From positions 1-39,275 of the forward strand of contig JAJZDM010000026.1 in assembly GCA_021806005.1 (NCBI GenBank): DNA of 39,275 bases, in the 5' to 3' direction. Source of the DNA: Acidobacteriota bacterium. GTDB lineage: Bacteria; Acidobacteriota; Terriglobia; Terriglobales; Acidobacteriaceae. The translations under genes and the position numbers were made by a program. Positions 18,667-25,762 of this stretch are shown here, piece by piece. The notes below the pieces were generated by a model, which was given only the letters and a program-made list of their open reading frames with translations, did no database searches and had not been told where the DNA came from. Numbering within the stretch: the stretch's first letter is position 1; every line of letters begins with the position of its first letter.

Positions 18667-19677
18667 TTATGGCGTAACCGGTTCCCACTGGCCGGAGTCT
18701 GCGGAGCGGAAGATGGCTTCGATGACGGCCATATTGGCGACGGAGTCCTCAAGCGGGACAGGAAGCTCGGTATTGTCAAAGACAGCGCGGGCGAACGCGT
18801 CGCCTTGCAGCGTGTACTGGTCGACGGTGGAAAAGGTCTCGGTGGTAATGCCGCCGTAGGTGAGATCGCCCGTGGCGTCCAGAAACAGGCGCGTGGGGCG
18901 GTCGTTGGGCGCGTTGAAGGGGACCTCGATCTCAATACGGCCGTGAGCACCGAAGAAGTGTACGCGTTGGTACGGGATCATCTGCGTGCTACAGGTGAAG
19001 ATGGCCTGGCCGGAGGGAAACTCCAGAATGGCCGAGGCCAGCCGGTCCGTGTGCATCCCGGGGTCGCGTTCCAGGAGCGCAACCACTCTTTGCGGCTCCT
19101 GCCCAAAGCCAATGCGCGCGGACTGGATGCAGTAACAGCCGATGTCGTAGATACCGCCGCCGCCCGTGTCGGTGCGGTTACGGATATTGGAGGAATCGGC
19201 GTTGAAGTAGCTGAAGTGTGCGTTGACGGCACGCAAAGGGCCGATGCGGCCCTCGCGGACAAGTTCACGCATCCGCTGCCACTGCGGGGCGCTGCGGATC
19301 ATGAAGGCCTCGGAGATCCGGACACCCGTGCGGGCGCAAACGTCGAGCAGCGTCCTGGCCTCAGCGACGGTCAGGCTAATGGGCTTCTCACACAACACAT
19401 GCTTGCCGGCTTCGGCTGCCTTCACCGTTAGTGGAACGTGCAGGTGATTGGGCAGCGGGTTGTAGACAGCGTCGATGTCGGGATCGGCGAGAAGTTCTTC
19501 GTAAGAACCATATGCCTTGGGAATGCCCAGCTTGCTGGCTGCTTCCTGCGCCCTGGTCAGATCGCGGGAGGCGATGGCGGCCACGGTGGTGAACTCGCCC
19601 CGCTGCATGGCGGGGATGACCTTCCTGATGCCGATGTTGGCCGTGCTGAGAACGCCGAAGCGAAGTTTTCTGGACAT
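18667..19677 (-). CDS. Gfo/Idh/MocA family NAD(P)-dependent oxidoreductase
   Basis: Sugar or inositol-type dehydrogenase of the glucose-fructose oxidoreductase family, using NAD(P). It has 336 residues. The Rossmann fold begins FGVLSTANIGIRKVIPAM, with the family motif EKP at 97-99 (HVLCEKPISL). The second domain has GGGGIYDIGCYCIQSARIGFG, with Asp178 in the active-site region. The family's usual histidine in this stretch is not obvious, so activity could differ. The start is ATG 19677, because TATGAT lies 6 nt upstream and the upstream extension of the frame is not protein-like. It lies between two long non-coding stretches. Substrate unknown. Confidence 0.9.
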   Translation of the reverse strand: MSRKLRFGVLSTANIGIRKVIPAMQRGEFTTVAAIASRDLTRAQEAASKLGIPKAYGSYEELLADPDIDAVYNPLPNHLHVPLTVKAAEAGKHVLCEKPISLTVAEARTLLDVCARTGVRISEAFMIRSAPQWQRMRELVREGRIGPLRAVNAHFSYFNADSSNIRNRTDTGGGGIYDIGCYCIQSARIGFGQEPQRVVALLERDPGMHTDRLASAILEFPSGQAIFTCSTQMIPYQRVHFFGAHGRIEIEVPFNAPNDRPTRLFLDATGDLTYGGITTETFSTVDQYTLQGDAFARAVFDNTELPVPLEDSVANMAVIEAIFRSADSGQWEPVTP

Positions 19678-19683
19678 AGAGGC

Positions 19684-19689
19684 ATCATA
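19684..19689 (-). promoter_or_regulatory. -10-like box TATGAT of the Gfo/Idh/MocA gene
   Basis: TATGAT ends 6 nt (GCCTCT) before the ATG at 19677, with no ribosome binding site, suggesting a leaderless mRNA. Confidence 0.4.
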
Positions 19690-20170
19690 CCGCTCCGCGC
19701 GCCAGGACAGCGGTCCGTCGCGCAGAAGGCCCTGGCGGTCAGCCATGGGCTCTCTCCGTCTTCATGAGAACCAACCAGGTCACAAGCGCCTGATGAAATA
19801 CGAAGATCCAGGGGCTCGCGATGCCAACCTGCATTCGACTATCTCTACCGTGGACGCTGGGGCCATTGAGCGCTCACCATCTTTTCGATGAAAAGCCCCA
19901 TATAAACGGCGCCGGCACTGTATTGCCCAACGTAAGCACCACGGCCCGCCCCGCCTGGAGTGTCTGGCTGAGCTCAGATGCTGTAACTCTTCTCTCTCCG
20001 GGTGAACTCAGGAACTCCAACTCCAATCGAGCCTCCCATGGCGAGCACACAAGACAGGATGTCCAAAACAGCGAAAGCATGGCCACCGCCATGCTTCCTG
20101 CACTCCTTTGCGCAGAACAGTCCTTGGCTCGGTCGAACCGGGTAAGAGTTGGGAGCGGGTCCGAGAATAC
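19690..20170. other. Gene-free region
   Basis: About 480 bp lie between the start of the oxidoreductase gene and the terminator behind the PEP-CTERM gene. Only short frames without start signals are present, and no family was recognised. Confidence 0.4.
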
Positions 20171-20194
20171 AGCCCTCCCCCGACGAGGAGGGCT
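20171..20194 (-). terminator. Hairpin behind the PEP-CTERM gene
   Basis: The 8-bp perfect stem AGCCCTCC/GGAGGGCT around an 8-nt loop lies 32 bp beyond the stop at 20226. The sequence following on the minus strand (GTATTCTC) is only moderately T-rich. Confidence 0.55.
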
Positions 20195-20225
20195 TCAAGG
20201 CACACAACGGGACTGATGCAATCTT

Positions 20226-20936
20226 TCAATGCACCATAAAGCCCGTTCTCTGTCTGGCCTTCCGCGACAGGATGAGCGCCAGGCCGAGAAGTCCGGTACC
20301 GAGCAGCAATAACGATGTCGGTTCCGGAGTCACGGACATCTCCAGTACGGCGGGAGCGCCGTTGGACTCGACGTAGACCAGGGTGAAGGGATTGTCGTTC
20401 ATAGGCACCCCGGCTGTTGAAGTCGTCTGACTCTGGGGCCCTGGCATTGAGATCACGGGAAGGCCGTTGACGTACAGGCTTGACCCATCGTCCGAAGAGA
20501 GCGACACCATCTCTCCAGCAGATCCATCGATCATCCCCGTAATCTTCATGTAGGTATTGGTCGCGGAACCTGTCTCGCCAGACGTACTCATGATCAGGCC
20601 CATCAGGGTGTTCACGCTATCGCCCGTAACCGCTGTGAGGTCGTTGGAATAGTTCGTGTTGCCGTTGCTGTTGAGGAAATCCCCGAACGTGTTGCTGCCT
20701 AACTGTCCGTTGTCGTTGACAAAGTCCAACGGCCCGGTGTACGTGTAGGTTCCAATTGGATTGATGGTTGGCATGTTAGCCAAGGTCGCAGAATCTGTGA
20801 CTCCGCTGCTATAGGTTCCATTCCAGATGGTCACGTCCAACGTACCAAAGCTGTAGCTATCGGCTCTTGCTTTGGGCGCCGCGATCAGAATGACTGCCGC
20901 TGAAGCAACAACTGTCAAAAAGCGAACTGATTTCAT
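20226..20936 (-). CDS. Exported PEP-CTERM sorting-domain protein
   Basis: A 236-residue secreted protein with a signal peptide (VVASAAVILIAAPKARA, cut ~residue 25). The middle region is rich in Ser, Thr, Asn and Gly, and the segment VSLSSDDGSSLYVNGLPVI resembles the sugar-binding PA14-like fold. It ends with a PEP-CTERM signal: the PEP triad at 204-206, a hydrophobic helix SLLLLGTGLLGLALIL, then the basic RKARQR. Such tails are cleaved by exosortase (EpsH/XrtA family), and the proteins end up in the exopolysaccharide matrix or cell surface. No exosortase or polysaccharide gene is adjacent, as is usual for dispersed substrates. GGAGAG precedes the ATG. Confidence 0.88.
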   Translation of the reverse strand: MKSVRFLTVVASAAVILIAAPKARADSYSFGTLDVTIWNGTYSSGVTDSATLANMPTINPIGTYTYTGPLDFVNDNGQLGSNTFGDFLNSNGNTNYSNDLTAVTGDSVNTLMGLIMSTSGETGSATNTYMKITGMIDGSAGEMVSLSSDDGSSLYVNGLPVISMPGPQSQTTSTAGVPMNDNPFTLVYVESNGAPAVLEMSVTPEPTSLLLLGTGLLGLALILSRKARQRTGFMVH

Positions 20937-21775
20937 GAGACACTCTCCGTTTCCATCTCACATACCGTGCCAGTTGGTACCCCGGAGAAGCGTGCAAAGG
21001 AGCTTTCCTTCTACCTCAGCAGGCGAACCTGCTTGGGACCCGTCGATAGGGGAGAACACCCATGGAAGCCGAGGCATTGCCTTACCTCTACACGGAAGAT
21101 GAAACAGCCAAGTACGGGTCTGTTGATGAAGGCTGCACTCCAGTGGCCAAGACTATCGGATTGATAACAAACACGTTATCATCTTGCCTTGCCGGCAAGA
21201 TGCAAGAAGTTGCGTTCCGGAATTGAAATGATGTTCCCATGCGGGCCATCCCCCCTCGGCAGCCCGTTGCGGATAGACATTAAAGCCAACAGAATCTTGA
21301 AGGTAGTTCCGGCAAGACCTGCGAATCTGTTCCCTATCGCTCTTTCCGTGTGGGCAAGTCCCACGAAGCTGGCACTTTCATCGACCCGACTGGCAAGCCT
21401 GCGGAAAACTCTCAGGATTGGGAAAGCGCCCCTCAAGATCGCTGCTCTGGACTACACCCGGACGGAAGACCGTTCAGCGCAACCTTCTGGCAGACGCGCT
21501 GGTCCGACATTTCACCCGATCCATCGCACTCGACAAGCTGGCTGCTATGCAGCCCACAATCTCCTCCCTGGGGCGAGTGGCCTTCGGCGGTTCACTGGCA
21601 GCCAGGAATCATGGATGCTGCGGTGAACATGTTAGACGGGGTGTTTGCCGGATCACTGCCGGAACCGAGGTGAATCCGTCGGAGAATGGTTGGGGTAGCG
21701 TGCCCTTGCGTTAGTCCCCGTAGGGTCCCCGCTCTTCAGAAGATCGCTCAAGCTTCCTGCAAGCTATTGATTTGT
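20937..21775. other. Region left of the integrated element, no convincing gene
   Basis: About 840 bp. Overlapping open frames on both strands in 21180-21715 have no Shine-Dalgarno or -10-like start signal. The plus frame ending at 21673 reads like protein in part (Trp/Pro-rich) but has no credible start and no family I recognise. It could be a gene remnant beside the integration site. Confidence 0.4.
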
Positions 21776-21820
21776 TTGGCGTCCCCGACGGGATTCGAAC
21801 CCGTGTTACCGCCGTGAAAG
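21776..21820. repeat. Left attachment repeat (displaced 3' half of tRNA-Glu)
   Basis: 45 bp identical to 28638-28682. On the minus strand it runs from the anticodon loop through the T-arm, the 3' acceptor strand and the encoded CCA. It cannot make a tRNA because the 5' half is missing: the sequence beyond 21820 diverges at once (CGGGTTCAGG). Confidence 0.95.
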
Positions 21821-22202
21821 CGGGTTCAGGGCCAGATTGCAGCGCTTGGCCGTGTGTGGCAAGATTCGGAAGTCATCCATGCTGGCGCGGAGTTTCGCCA
21901 TTTTCTCCGGTTGCAGGGTTTGCGTCCGGGTGCGAGGTTCGGAGGCCAATTTGTCACGTTAGCGTCACGCTGTTTTGGGATGTCTGAATTGTCGGGGGGT
22001 CCGGTTGCTATCCGCTTGTTATCCGCTCGTCCCTTCCTCGCCCGCGCGTATTGCTGGGCAAACGCTCGCGCGCCCATCCCCGGCAACGCACGCGCACCCA
22101 CGCGCACTCCTTTCGTACTTCCCTGATCTCCCGTACCGCGGGGCTGCAACTCCGGGCTCTGGCGGGAACCTAAAATTATCAGCATAAATATAACATTGAT
22201 GG
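21821..22202. other. Left end of the element, non-coding
   Basis: About 380 bp without a supported gene. It holds one copy of a 19-bp repeat (21953-21971) that recurs near the right end, and an AT-rich promoter region just before the toxin gene. Confidence 0.45.
21953..21971 (+). repeat. Subterminal repeat copy 1, possible integrase or Xis arm site
   Basis: GTCACGTTAGCGTCACGCT differs by one base from 28575-28593 and lies in the same orientation. It contains GTCACG twice and the palindrome AGCGTCACGCT. The copies sit 132 bp inside the left and 44 bp inside the right att repeat. Confidence 0.55.
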
Positions 22203-22208
22203 TATAAT
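22200..22208 (+). promoter_or_regulatory. Extended -10 promoter of the toxin-antitoxin genes
   Basis: TGGTATAAT is an extended -10 box with a consensus TATAAT at 22203-22208, ending 6 nt before the toxin ATG, so the mRNA would be leaderless. AATTAT (22174-22179) and ATAATT (22204-22209) form a loose inverted pair around the promoter, where an Xre repressor could bind. Confidence 0.55.
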
Positions 22209-22214
22209 TAATTC

Positions 22215-22595
22215 ATGGCTTACGAAGTGGAAGCCTCGGACGAGTTCAAAGACTGGTATGAGCCGCTTTCGGAAGCCGAGCAGAACAGCATCGAGCGTGT
22301 GGTGCTGATGCTGGCAGAGGCTGGACCGGCACTTGGATTTCCATACAGCACTGGAATTCAAAGCTCGAAATTCAGCCACATGAGAGAGCTGCGTATTCAG
22401 CACGACGGGCGGCCTTATCGCGTCCTCTACGCTTTAGACCCCAACCGGGCGGCCTTGCTGCTGCTCGGCGGAGATAAGACGGGAGATAGCCGCTGGTACG
22501 AAAAGATGGTTCCGAAGGCTGATGCCATCTACGAAGAGCATCTGAAAGCCCTCGAAGAAGAGCAGCGCAAGACCACCAAGAAACGCTCCCGGTAA
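22215..22595 (+). CDS. HigB/RelE-type toxin (Gp49-like)
   Basis: A 126-residue protein of the phage-derived Gp49-like/HigB family, mRNA interferases of the RelE fold that cut mRNA on the ribosome. The family core is clear: FKDWYEPLSEAEQNSIERVVLML, then MRELRIQHDGRPYRVLYALDPNRAALLLLGGDK (split here by family strands), and a basic helical tail KKRSR. The toxin gene precedes the antitoxin gene, the order typical of higBA. The antitoxin gene follows after 31 bp. The start is placed at the ATG directly after an extended -10 box. It probably stabilises the element in the host, or acts against phage (inference). Confidence 0.88.
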   Translation: MAYEVEASDEFKDWYEPLSEAEQNSIERVVLMLAEAGPALGFPYSTGIQSSKFSHMRELRIQHDGRPYRVLYALDPNRAALLLLGGDKTGDSRWYEKMVPKADAIYEEHLKALEEEQRKTTKKRSR

Positions 22596-22626
22596 TGCCG
22601 GGACCATAACGCCGGAGTACCGTGCC

Positions 22627-22986
22627 ATGTCTACGAATTGGAATGACCTGAAGCATAAATCTTCGCCGGAAGTTCGCGCCGGGTTGAAGCGCGAGGCCCA
22701 TGCAGAGCTTGCACGGATCGGCTTTCACAAGCTCCGCCGGGCGCGCCAGCAGACACAGATGGCCGTAGCCGAAAAGCTCAAGATCGCCCAGGGCGCTGTT
22801 TCCCGCATGGAGAAACAGTCAGACTTCCTGCTCAGTACGCTGCGCGAGTATGTCGGTGCGCTCGGCGGCCAACTGGAACTGCGGGCCGTATTTCCGGAGG
22901 GGGATTTTGTTATTGAGACGCTTGCACAACAGCCTGTCGCGGTAAAGAAGCGGCTGGTTAGTGCCCGCCGCGCAAGCGCAAGATAG
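22627..22986 (+). CDS. HigA-type antitoxin, Xre-family HTH
   Basis: A 119-residue partner of the toxin upstream. A helical N-terminus contains the helix-turn-helix TQMAVAEKLKIAQGAVSRME at ~42-61, followed by LREYVGALGGQLELRAVFPEGDF, a segment typical of HigA proteins paired with Gp49-like toxins, and a basic Arg/Ala-rich tail. It is expected to bind and neutralise the toxin and repress the shared promoter. GGAG lies a short distance upstream of the ATG. The 31-bp gap and same strand indicate a single operon. Confidence 0.88.
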   Translation: MSTNWNDLKHKSSPEVRAGLKREAHAELARIGFHKLRRARQQTQMAVAEKLKIAQGAVSRMEKQSDFLLSTLREYVGALGGQLELRAVFPEGDFVIETLAQQPVAVKKRLVSARRASAR

Positions 22987-23042
22987 CAGCCACGTCCAAG
23001 CCTGGCAAAACAGAGATTCCAGCAGCTTGAGGGAAAACGCCA

Positions 23043-23324
23043 ATGAGGAAGCCGACCAAGTACGCCAGCGTTTGGGATGCGATTGCCGACACTCCCGCCG
23101 AAGCCGCCAACCTGAAGGCGCGCGCTGACCTGATGCGCCAGATTACCGCAATCGTGAAGGAGAGCGGCTGGACGCAAGCCGATGCCGCCCGGCGGTGCGG
23201 CATTACGCAGCCGCGCATGAACGATCTTCTGCGGGGCCGCATCTCCCGTTTCTCGCTGGACGCGCTGGTGAATATTGCCACGTCCATTGGCCGCCGGGTC
23301 CAGGTGGACATTGTGGCCGCTTAA
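23043..23324 (+). CDS. Second Xre-family HTH protein, HigA2-like
   Basis: A 93-residue protein with the helix-turn-helix WTQADAARRCGITQPRMNDL at ~40-59 and the C-terminal RISRFSLDALVNIATSIGRRVQVDI, characteristic of HigA2-type antitoxins. It follows the HigA gene after 56 bp on the same strand, but no second toxin frame lies next to it. It could be an additional antitoxin or the element's own regulator, deciding between the leftward and rightward operons. The family is firm, the role is open. Confidence 0.85.
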   Translation: MRKPTKYASVWDAIADTPAEAANLKARADLMRQITAIVKESGWTQADAARRCGITQPRMNDLLRGRISRFSLDALVNIATSIGRRVQVDIVAA

Positions 23325-23414
23325 CCCCGCAGTGGTCTACACTTGAGGCACCCATCACAATTCACGGCCCTCCGCGCGTACTGTCCCCGAAGTTGCTCTT
23401 CCCGACCCCGTCGG

Positions 23415-23696
23415 CTAAATGTCCACAATCACCCGCCTGACGGTCAGATCCGCGCAAACTGTCCCGCTGGCCTCGATAGCCTGCCGCGCTTTTCCATACG
23501 CGCGATCAGTGAGATACTTCAGGGTCTCCAGTTGAATCCGTTCATCGTCCGAATTGGCGAGCGTGACCCATTTTGAATTTGCATTGATTTCCGCGAGTAG
23601 AACTTCAGCAGATTCCCTCGGTAGCCTCTTGGCTATGCCCTTGATCGTGCTCGGCTTCCTTCCCGCCCCGGGGCGTTTTCCACCTTTTCCGGCCAT
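23415..23696 (-). CDS. Small phage-type protein, terminase-small-subunit-like
   Basis: A 93-residue protein beginning MAGKGGKRPGAGRKP, the Gly/Lys/Arg-rich leader common to small phage and satellite proteins, then helices ending in QLETLKYLTDRAYGKARQAI, a pattern I associate with small terminase subunits and related phage DNA-binding proteins. It is short for a full TerS (usually 130-180), so it may be a fragment or a different phage-type DNA-binding protein. AGGGGGCC precedes the ATG. It is the last gene of the leftward operon and overlaps the gene before it by 64 bp in another frame. In satellites, TerS redirects packaging of helper-phage capsids; that role here is inference. Confidence 0.6.
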   Translation of the reverse strand: MAGKGGKRPGAGRKPSTIKGIAKRLPRESAEVLLAEINANSKWVTLANSDDERIQLETLKYLTDRAYGKARQAIEASGTVCADLTVRRVIVDI

Positions 23697-24064
23697 TGAT
23701 CAGGCCCCCTTTCTCTTCGCAATTCAATCCTTCGACGAATCGGGCGTCGCATCACCAGACTGGCAGTGTCCTCATCGATGCACTGCATACCGCACGTCTG
23801 ACACTCATAATCGCCAACGTTGTTGTTCCGGTAGAGCGCGTAGCTCGCACAGCACGGGCAGTGACGAAACGTCGTCACCCGCTTGCCATGCACAAGCCGG
23901 ACCGCCAGACCGTGCGGCTGTATTGGCTGGCGGCAGGCCGAGGCAGTCAAAGGACGATGCGCGGCCTCACGGTGGCAGGCTGCCCGGTCTGGCTCCGGCT
24001 CCATAACGCACACGGCGCGAAGCGCGTTCAAGGCTCTCTCGACGACGGCGCTTTGTTCCATCAT
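23633..24064 (-). CDS. Zinc-ribbon hypothetical protein
   Basis: A 143-residue protein of unknown function. The N-terminal part is helical with several Cys/His. The central part has the four-cysteine ribbon C69-x2-C72 ... C88-x2-C91 (HCPCCASYALYRNNNVGDY, then ECQTCG), like those in small nucleic-acid-binding proteins. The C-terminus is strongly basic (RRPIRRRIELRRERG). The start ATG-ATG at 24064 has GGGAGA upstream. It follows the DUF3631-type ATPase in the same operon and overlaps the TerS-like gene by 64 bp, which is long for a true overlap, so its last ~20 residues may be less conserved. Role unknown. Confidence 0.6.
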   Translation of the reverse strand: MMEQSAVVERALNALRAVCVMEPEPDRAACHREAAHRPLTASACRQPIQPHGLAVRLVHGKRVTTFRHCPCCASYALYRNNNVGDYECQTCGMQCIDEDTASLVMRRPIRRRIELRRERGPDQWPEKVENAPGREGSRARSRA

Positions 24065-24086
24065 CGCCTATATCTCCCTTTCTCCC

Positions 24087-24215
24087 GAAACATCCGAAAC
24101 AATGCAGTATTCATGCGGGTTTCAGTGTGTTTTCGCTCCCGAAACAGGCGAGCTGTGTTTCGGATGGAAAATATGCGTTTTGCCCAATGTTTATGCGGGT
24201 CGTTTCGGATGTTTC
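24087..24215. repeat. Cluster of GTTTCGGATG/CATCCGAAAC repeats, possible replication origin of the element
   Basis: GAAACATCCGAAAC (24087-24100) recurs inverted as GTTTCGGATGTTTC (24202-24215), with a further GTTTCGGATG at 24157-24166 in the same orientation as the right copy and 45 bp from it. ATGCGGGT occurs at 24113-24120 and 24193-24200. The cluster spans the 3' end of the ATPase gene and the gap behind it, the kind of place where phage-like replication genes carry their origin. Function inferred. Confidence 0.5.
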
Positions 24216-25307
24216 TTTTCCAGGGCCGGATAGGGGAAGGTAGCGGGAATAAGCCGCCTCGAAGTCCGCAAGCAAGTACCCTTTGCCCGTCCCGCTTCCA
24301 ACCCGCACCTGGCGCGGTTCAATCCCAAACGGTCGCAGCATTCCGGCCAGTCTCTTCGGTGACAGCTTATGTTCCGGCTCGGCCCAATCGCCTTCCGGCA
24401 ATTTCACCAGCGCATCTATCAGGGATGCCGTTGTCATATTCTGGTGCCCGAGCATCCATACCTTCCGCACATCCTCCAGCAAGGTGAGCGCAAGGGAATC
24501 GTCCAGATCATCGGCGGCCTTAGCCCCACAGAGCGCAAGTGCGCATTTTCTCAATTCCTCAACCCGCTCCGGCAACGCCACGGCGCAGACGGCAAAGATC
24601 GGCATCCACAAGTCCGCTTCCCGGTCTGCGAGAAACCCAAGATCACCCATGCCTGCGTATGTCTCGCGCACTGCATCTATGCTGGATTCCGCCAATGCCG
24701 CGATGGAGTCGCGGATGGGCTGCGCTTCGGCAGGCGTCCTTGCGAACAGGAACCGCTCGACAAACTGGGATGCAGTCTTGCGCTGCATAGGGATGCAGAT
24801 GCACCGATCCGCCAGTGTGTCTGGCAATCGCCCGATGGCCGCAAATGCCTTGGGACCATAAACCGGAAAATGCTCCACGCTCCAGTCCGGCGGGACGCAG
24901 CGCGGCACAGTTGCGCCCTTCCGGTGTCCGGCATTGAGGATGGAGAGAATTGCCTGCGCGCTCTCCGACGGCTTGCTGTTTCTCAGTGCCTCCACTTCGT
25001 CCAGAAGCAGGGTAGGAGAGTCCTTCATCATGCGAAAGATGGATGCCGGACTCGCTGACGTAATCCGCTGCGGATTCGCGCAGAGCAATTCCAGAATCTC
25101 CAGCACGCGCGTCTTGCCGCATCCTTTGGCCGGTGAAAGAAGCGCGATATAAGGGAAGGCTCCAAACGCATTCGGGATGTGCGTTGCAATGGCCCACAGC
25201 GCCAGCGGCAGGTATGCCGCATCCGGCAGGATGCAGAATCGCCGGACAAACTCTTCAGCGGCTCTGACCGGGCTTTGCGCTTCAGCGAACACTGGTTGTG
25301 CGCTCAT
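24111..25307 (-). CDS. DUF3631-type P-loop ATPase, probable replication protein of the element
   Basis: A 398-residue protein starting at ATG 25307, which overlaps the stop of the small gene before it (ATGA). It has a Walker A motif SPAKGCGKTR (~58-67, lacking the usual first Gly, as in this family), Walker B TLLLDEVEAL (~99-108), arginine-containing RLPDTLADRCICIPMQRK, and DLWMPIFAV, all characteristic of DUF3631 proteins. These often occur fused to or beside primases of phages, plasmids and satellites. Here there is no TOPRIM or primase domain in the same chain, so it would act as a helicase-loader or helicase-like ATPase. The C-terminal tail (ETSETTRINIG...) is encoded by a repeat cluster that may be the element's origin. 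Confidence 0.8.
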   Translation of the reverse strand: MSAQPVFAEAQSPVRAAEEFVRRFCILPDAAYLPLALWAIATHIPNAFGAFPYIALLSPAKGCGKTRVLEILELLCANPQRITSASPASIFRMMKDSPTLLLDEVEALRNSKPSESAQAILSILNAGHRKGATVPRCVPPDWSVEHFPVYGPKAFAAIGRLPDTLADRCICIPMQRKTASQFVERFLFARTPAEAQPIRDSIAALAESSIDAVRETYAGMGDLGFLADREADLWMPIFAVCAVALPERVEELRKCALALCGAKAADDLDDSLALTLLEDVRKVWMLGHQNMTTASLIDALVKLPEGDWAEPEHKLSPKRLAGMLRPFGIEPRQVRVGSGTGKGYLLADFEAAYSRYLPLSGPGKETSETTRINIGQNAYFPSETQLACFGSENTLKPA

Positions 25308-25474
25308 CGCGTCATGCCTCCCGAACGTTGCGGCTTGTTCTCTGGAAAAGCATCGGGCGCGGCAAACTGCTCCCCGCCATGCAGCGGGCATCCCGGCTGG
25401 CAGCAAACCCACTTGCCCTCAACCGGGCGCAGAGCGGCTTCGCACGCCCCGCAATGCGGAACAGACGCGCTCAC
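25304..25474 (-). CDS. 56-residue Cys-rich zinc-finger-like protein, translationally coupled on both sides
   Basis: A small gene with a GTG start at 25474 and stop at 25304. The product contains HCGACEAAL (C8-x2-C11) and WVCCQPGCPLHGG (C24, C25, C29, H32), a likely zinc-binding knuckle, then a short polar tail. Its GTG overlaps the stop of the AlpA-like gene (GTGA), and its own TGA overlaps the ATG of the ATPase gene (ATGA), so the three genes are one coupled translation unit. That double overlap is the main evidence that it is real. The product may be a small DNA- or partner-binding accessory of the ATPase; this is a guess from context. Confidence 0.72.
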   Translation of the reverse strand: MSASVPHCGACEAALRPVEGKWVCCQPGCPLHGGEQFAAPDAFPENKPQRSGGMTR

Positions 25475-25680
25475 GGTTGTCTCTCCACTCTTGGCCGGGT
25501 ATTCTCGGCAATCACCCGCCGAATCTCAGCAATGGGAATTAGCAGCTTTGCGCCTAGCTTCACGCTGGCAATCTTGCCGCTGTATGCGTCTCGTCTCCAG
25601 CTCCATCTTGAGCGCCCGGTCATAATCTCCGCGCCCTGTACGCTCACGTATTCCGTTTCAACCATTGCAACCACCGCCAT
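25471..25680 (-). CDS. AlpA/excisionase-like small DNA-binding protein
   Basis: A 69-residue protein resembling MerR-type winged-helix excisionases and AlpA regulators: VSVQGAEIMTGRSRWSWRRD (helix-turn-helix) then SGKIASVKLGAKLLIPIAEI (wing) and a short tail. Such proteins bind near att sites to steer excision, and in Gram-negative satellites AlpA switches on the island. I chose ATG 25680 because GGAGGT lies 7 nt upstream; an earlier ATG at 25701 lacks a site. It is the first gene of the leftward operon and diverges from the ORF-318/integrase pair across about 80 bp, a position fitting a switch gene. Confidence 0.75.
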   Translation of the reverse strand: MAVVAMVETEYVSVQGAEIMTGRSRWSWRRDAYSGKIASVKLGAKLLIPIAEIRRVIAENTRPRVERQP

Positions 25681-25723
25681 AAACAGCACCTCCGTTCCCA
25701 ATAAATCGTCCGATATTTTGTGC

Positions 25724-25754
25724 TTGCAAACACAGTAAAGTGGTGCAGTATATA
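25724..25754 (+). promoter_or_regulatory. Promoter of the ORF-318/integrase operon
   Basis: TTGCAA (25724-25729) and TATATA (25749-25754) are separated by 19 nt within the AT-rich 82-bp divergent region, and the -10 ends 8 nt before the ATG at 25763. The mRNA would be leaderless or nearly so. Confidence 0.5.
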
Positions 25755-25762
25755 TATGTAAA

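Noticed and set aside
21180-21715. Overlapping open frames on both strands left of the element, including a Trp/Pro-rich plus frame ending at 21673
   Set aside because: No start signal, no recognised family, and frames overlap each other. At most a remnant.
21776-21820. A second tRNA-Glu gene
   Set aside because: Only the 3' half is present; no D-arm or 5' acceptor strand follows. It is the displaced att copy.
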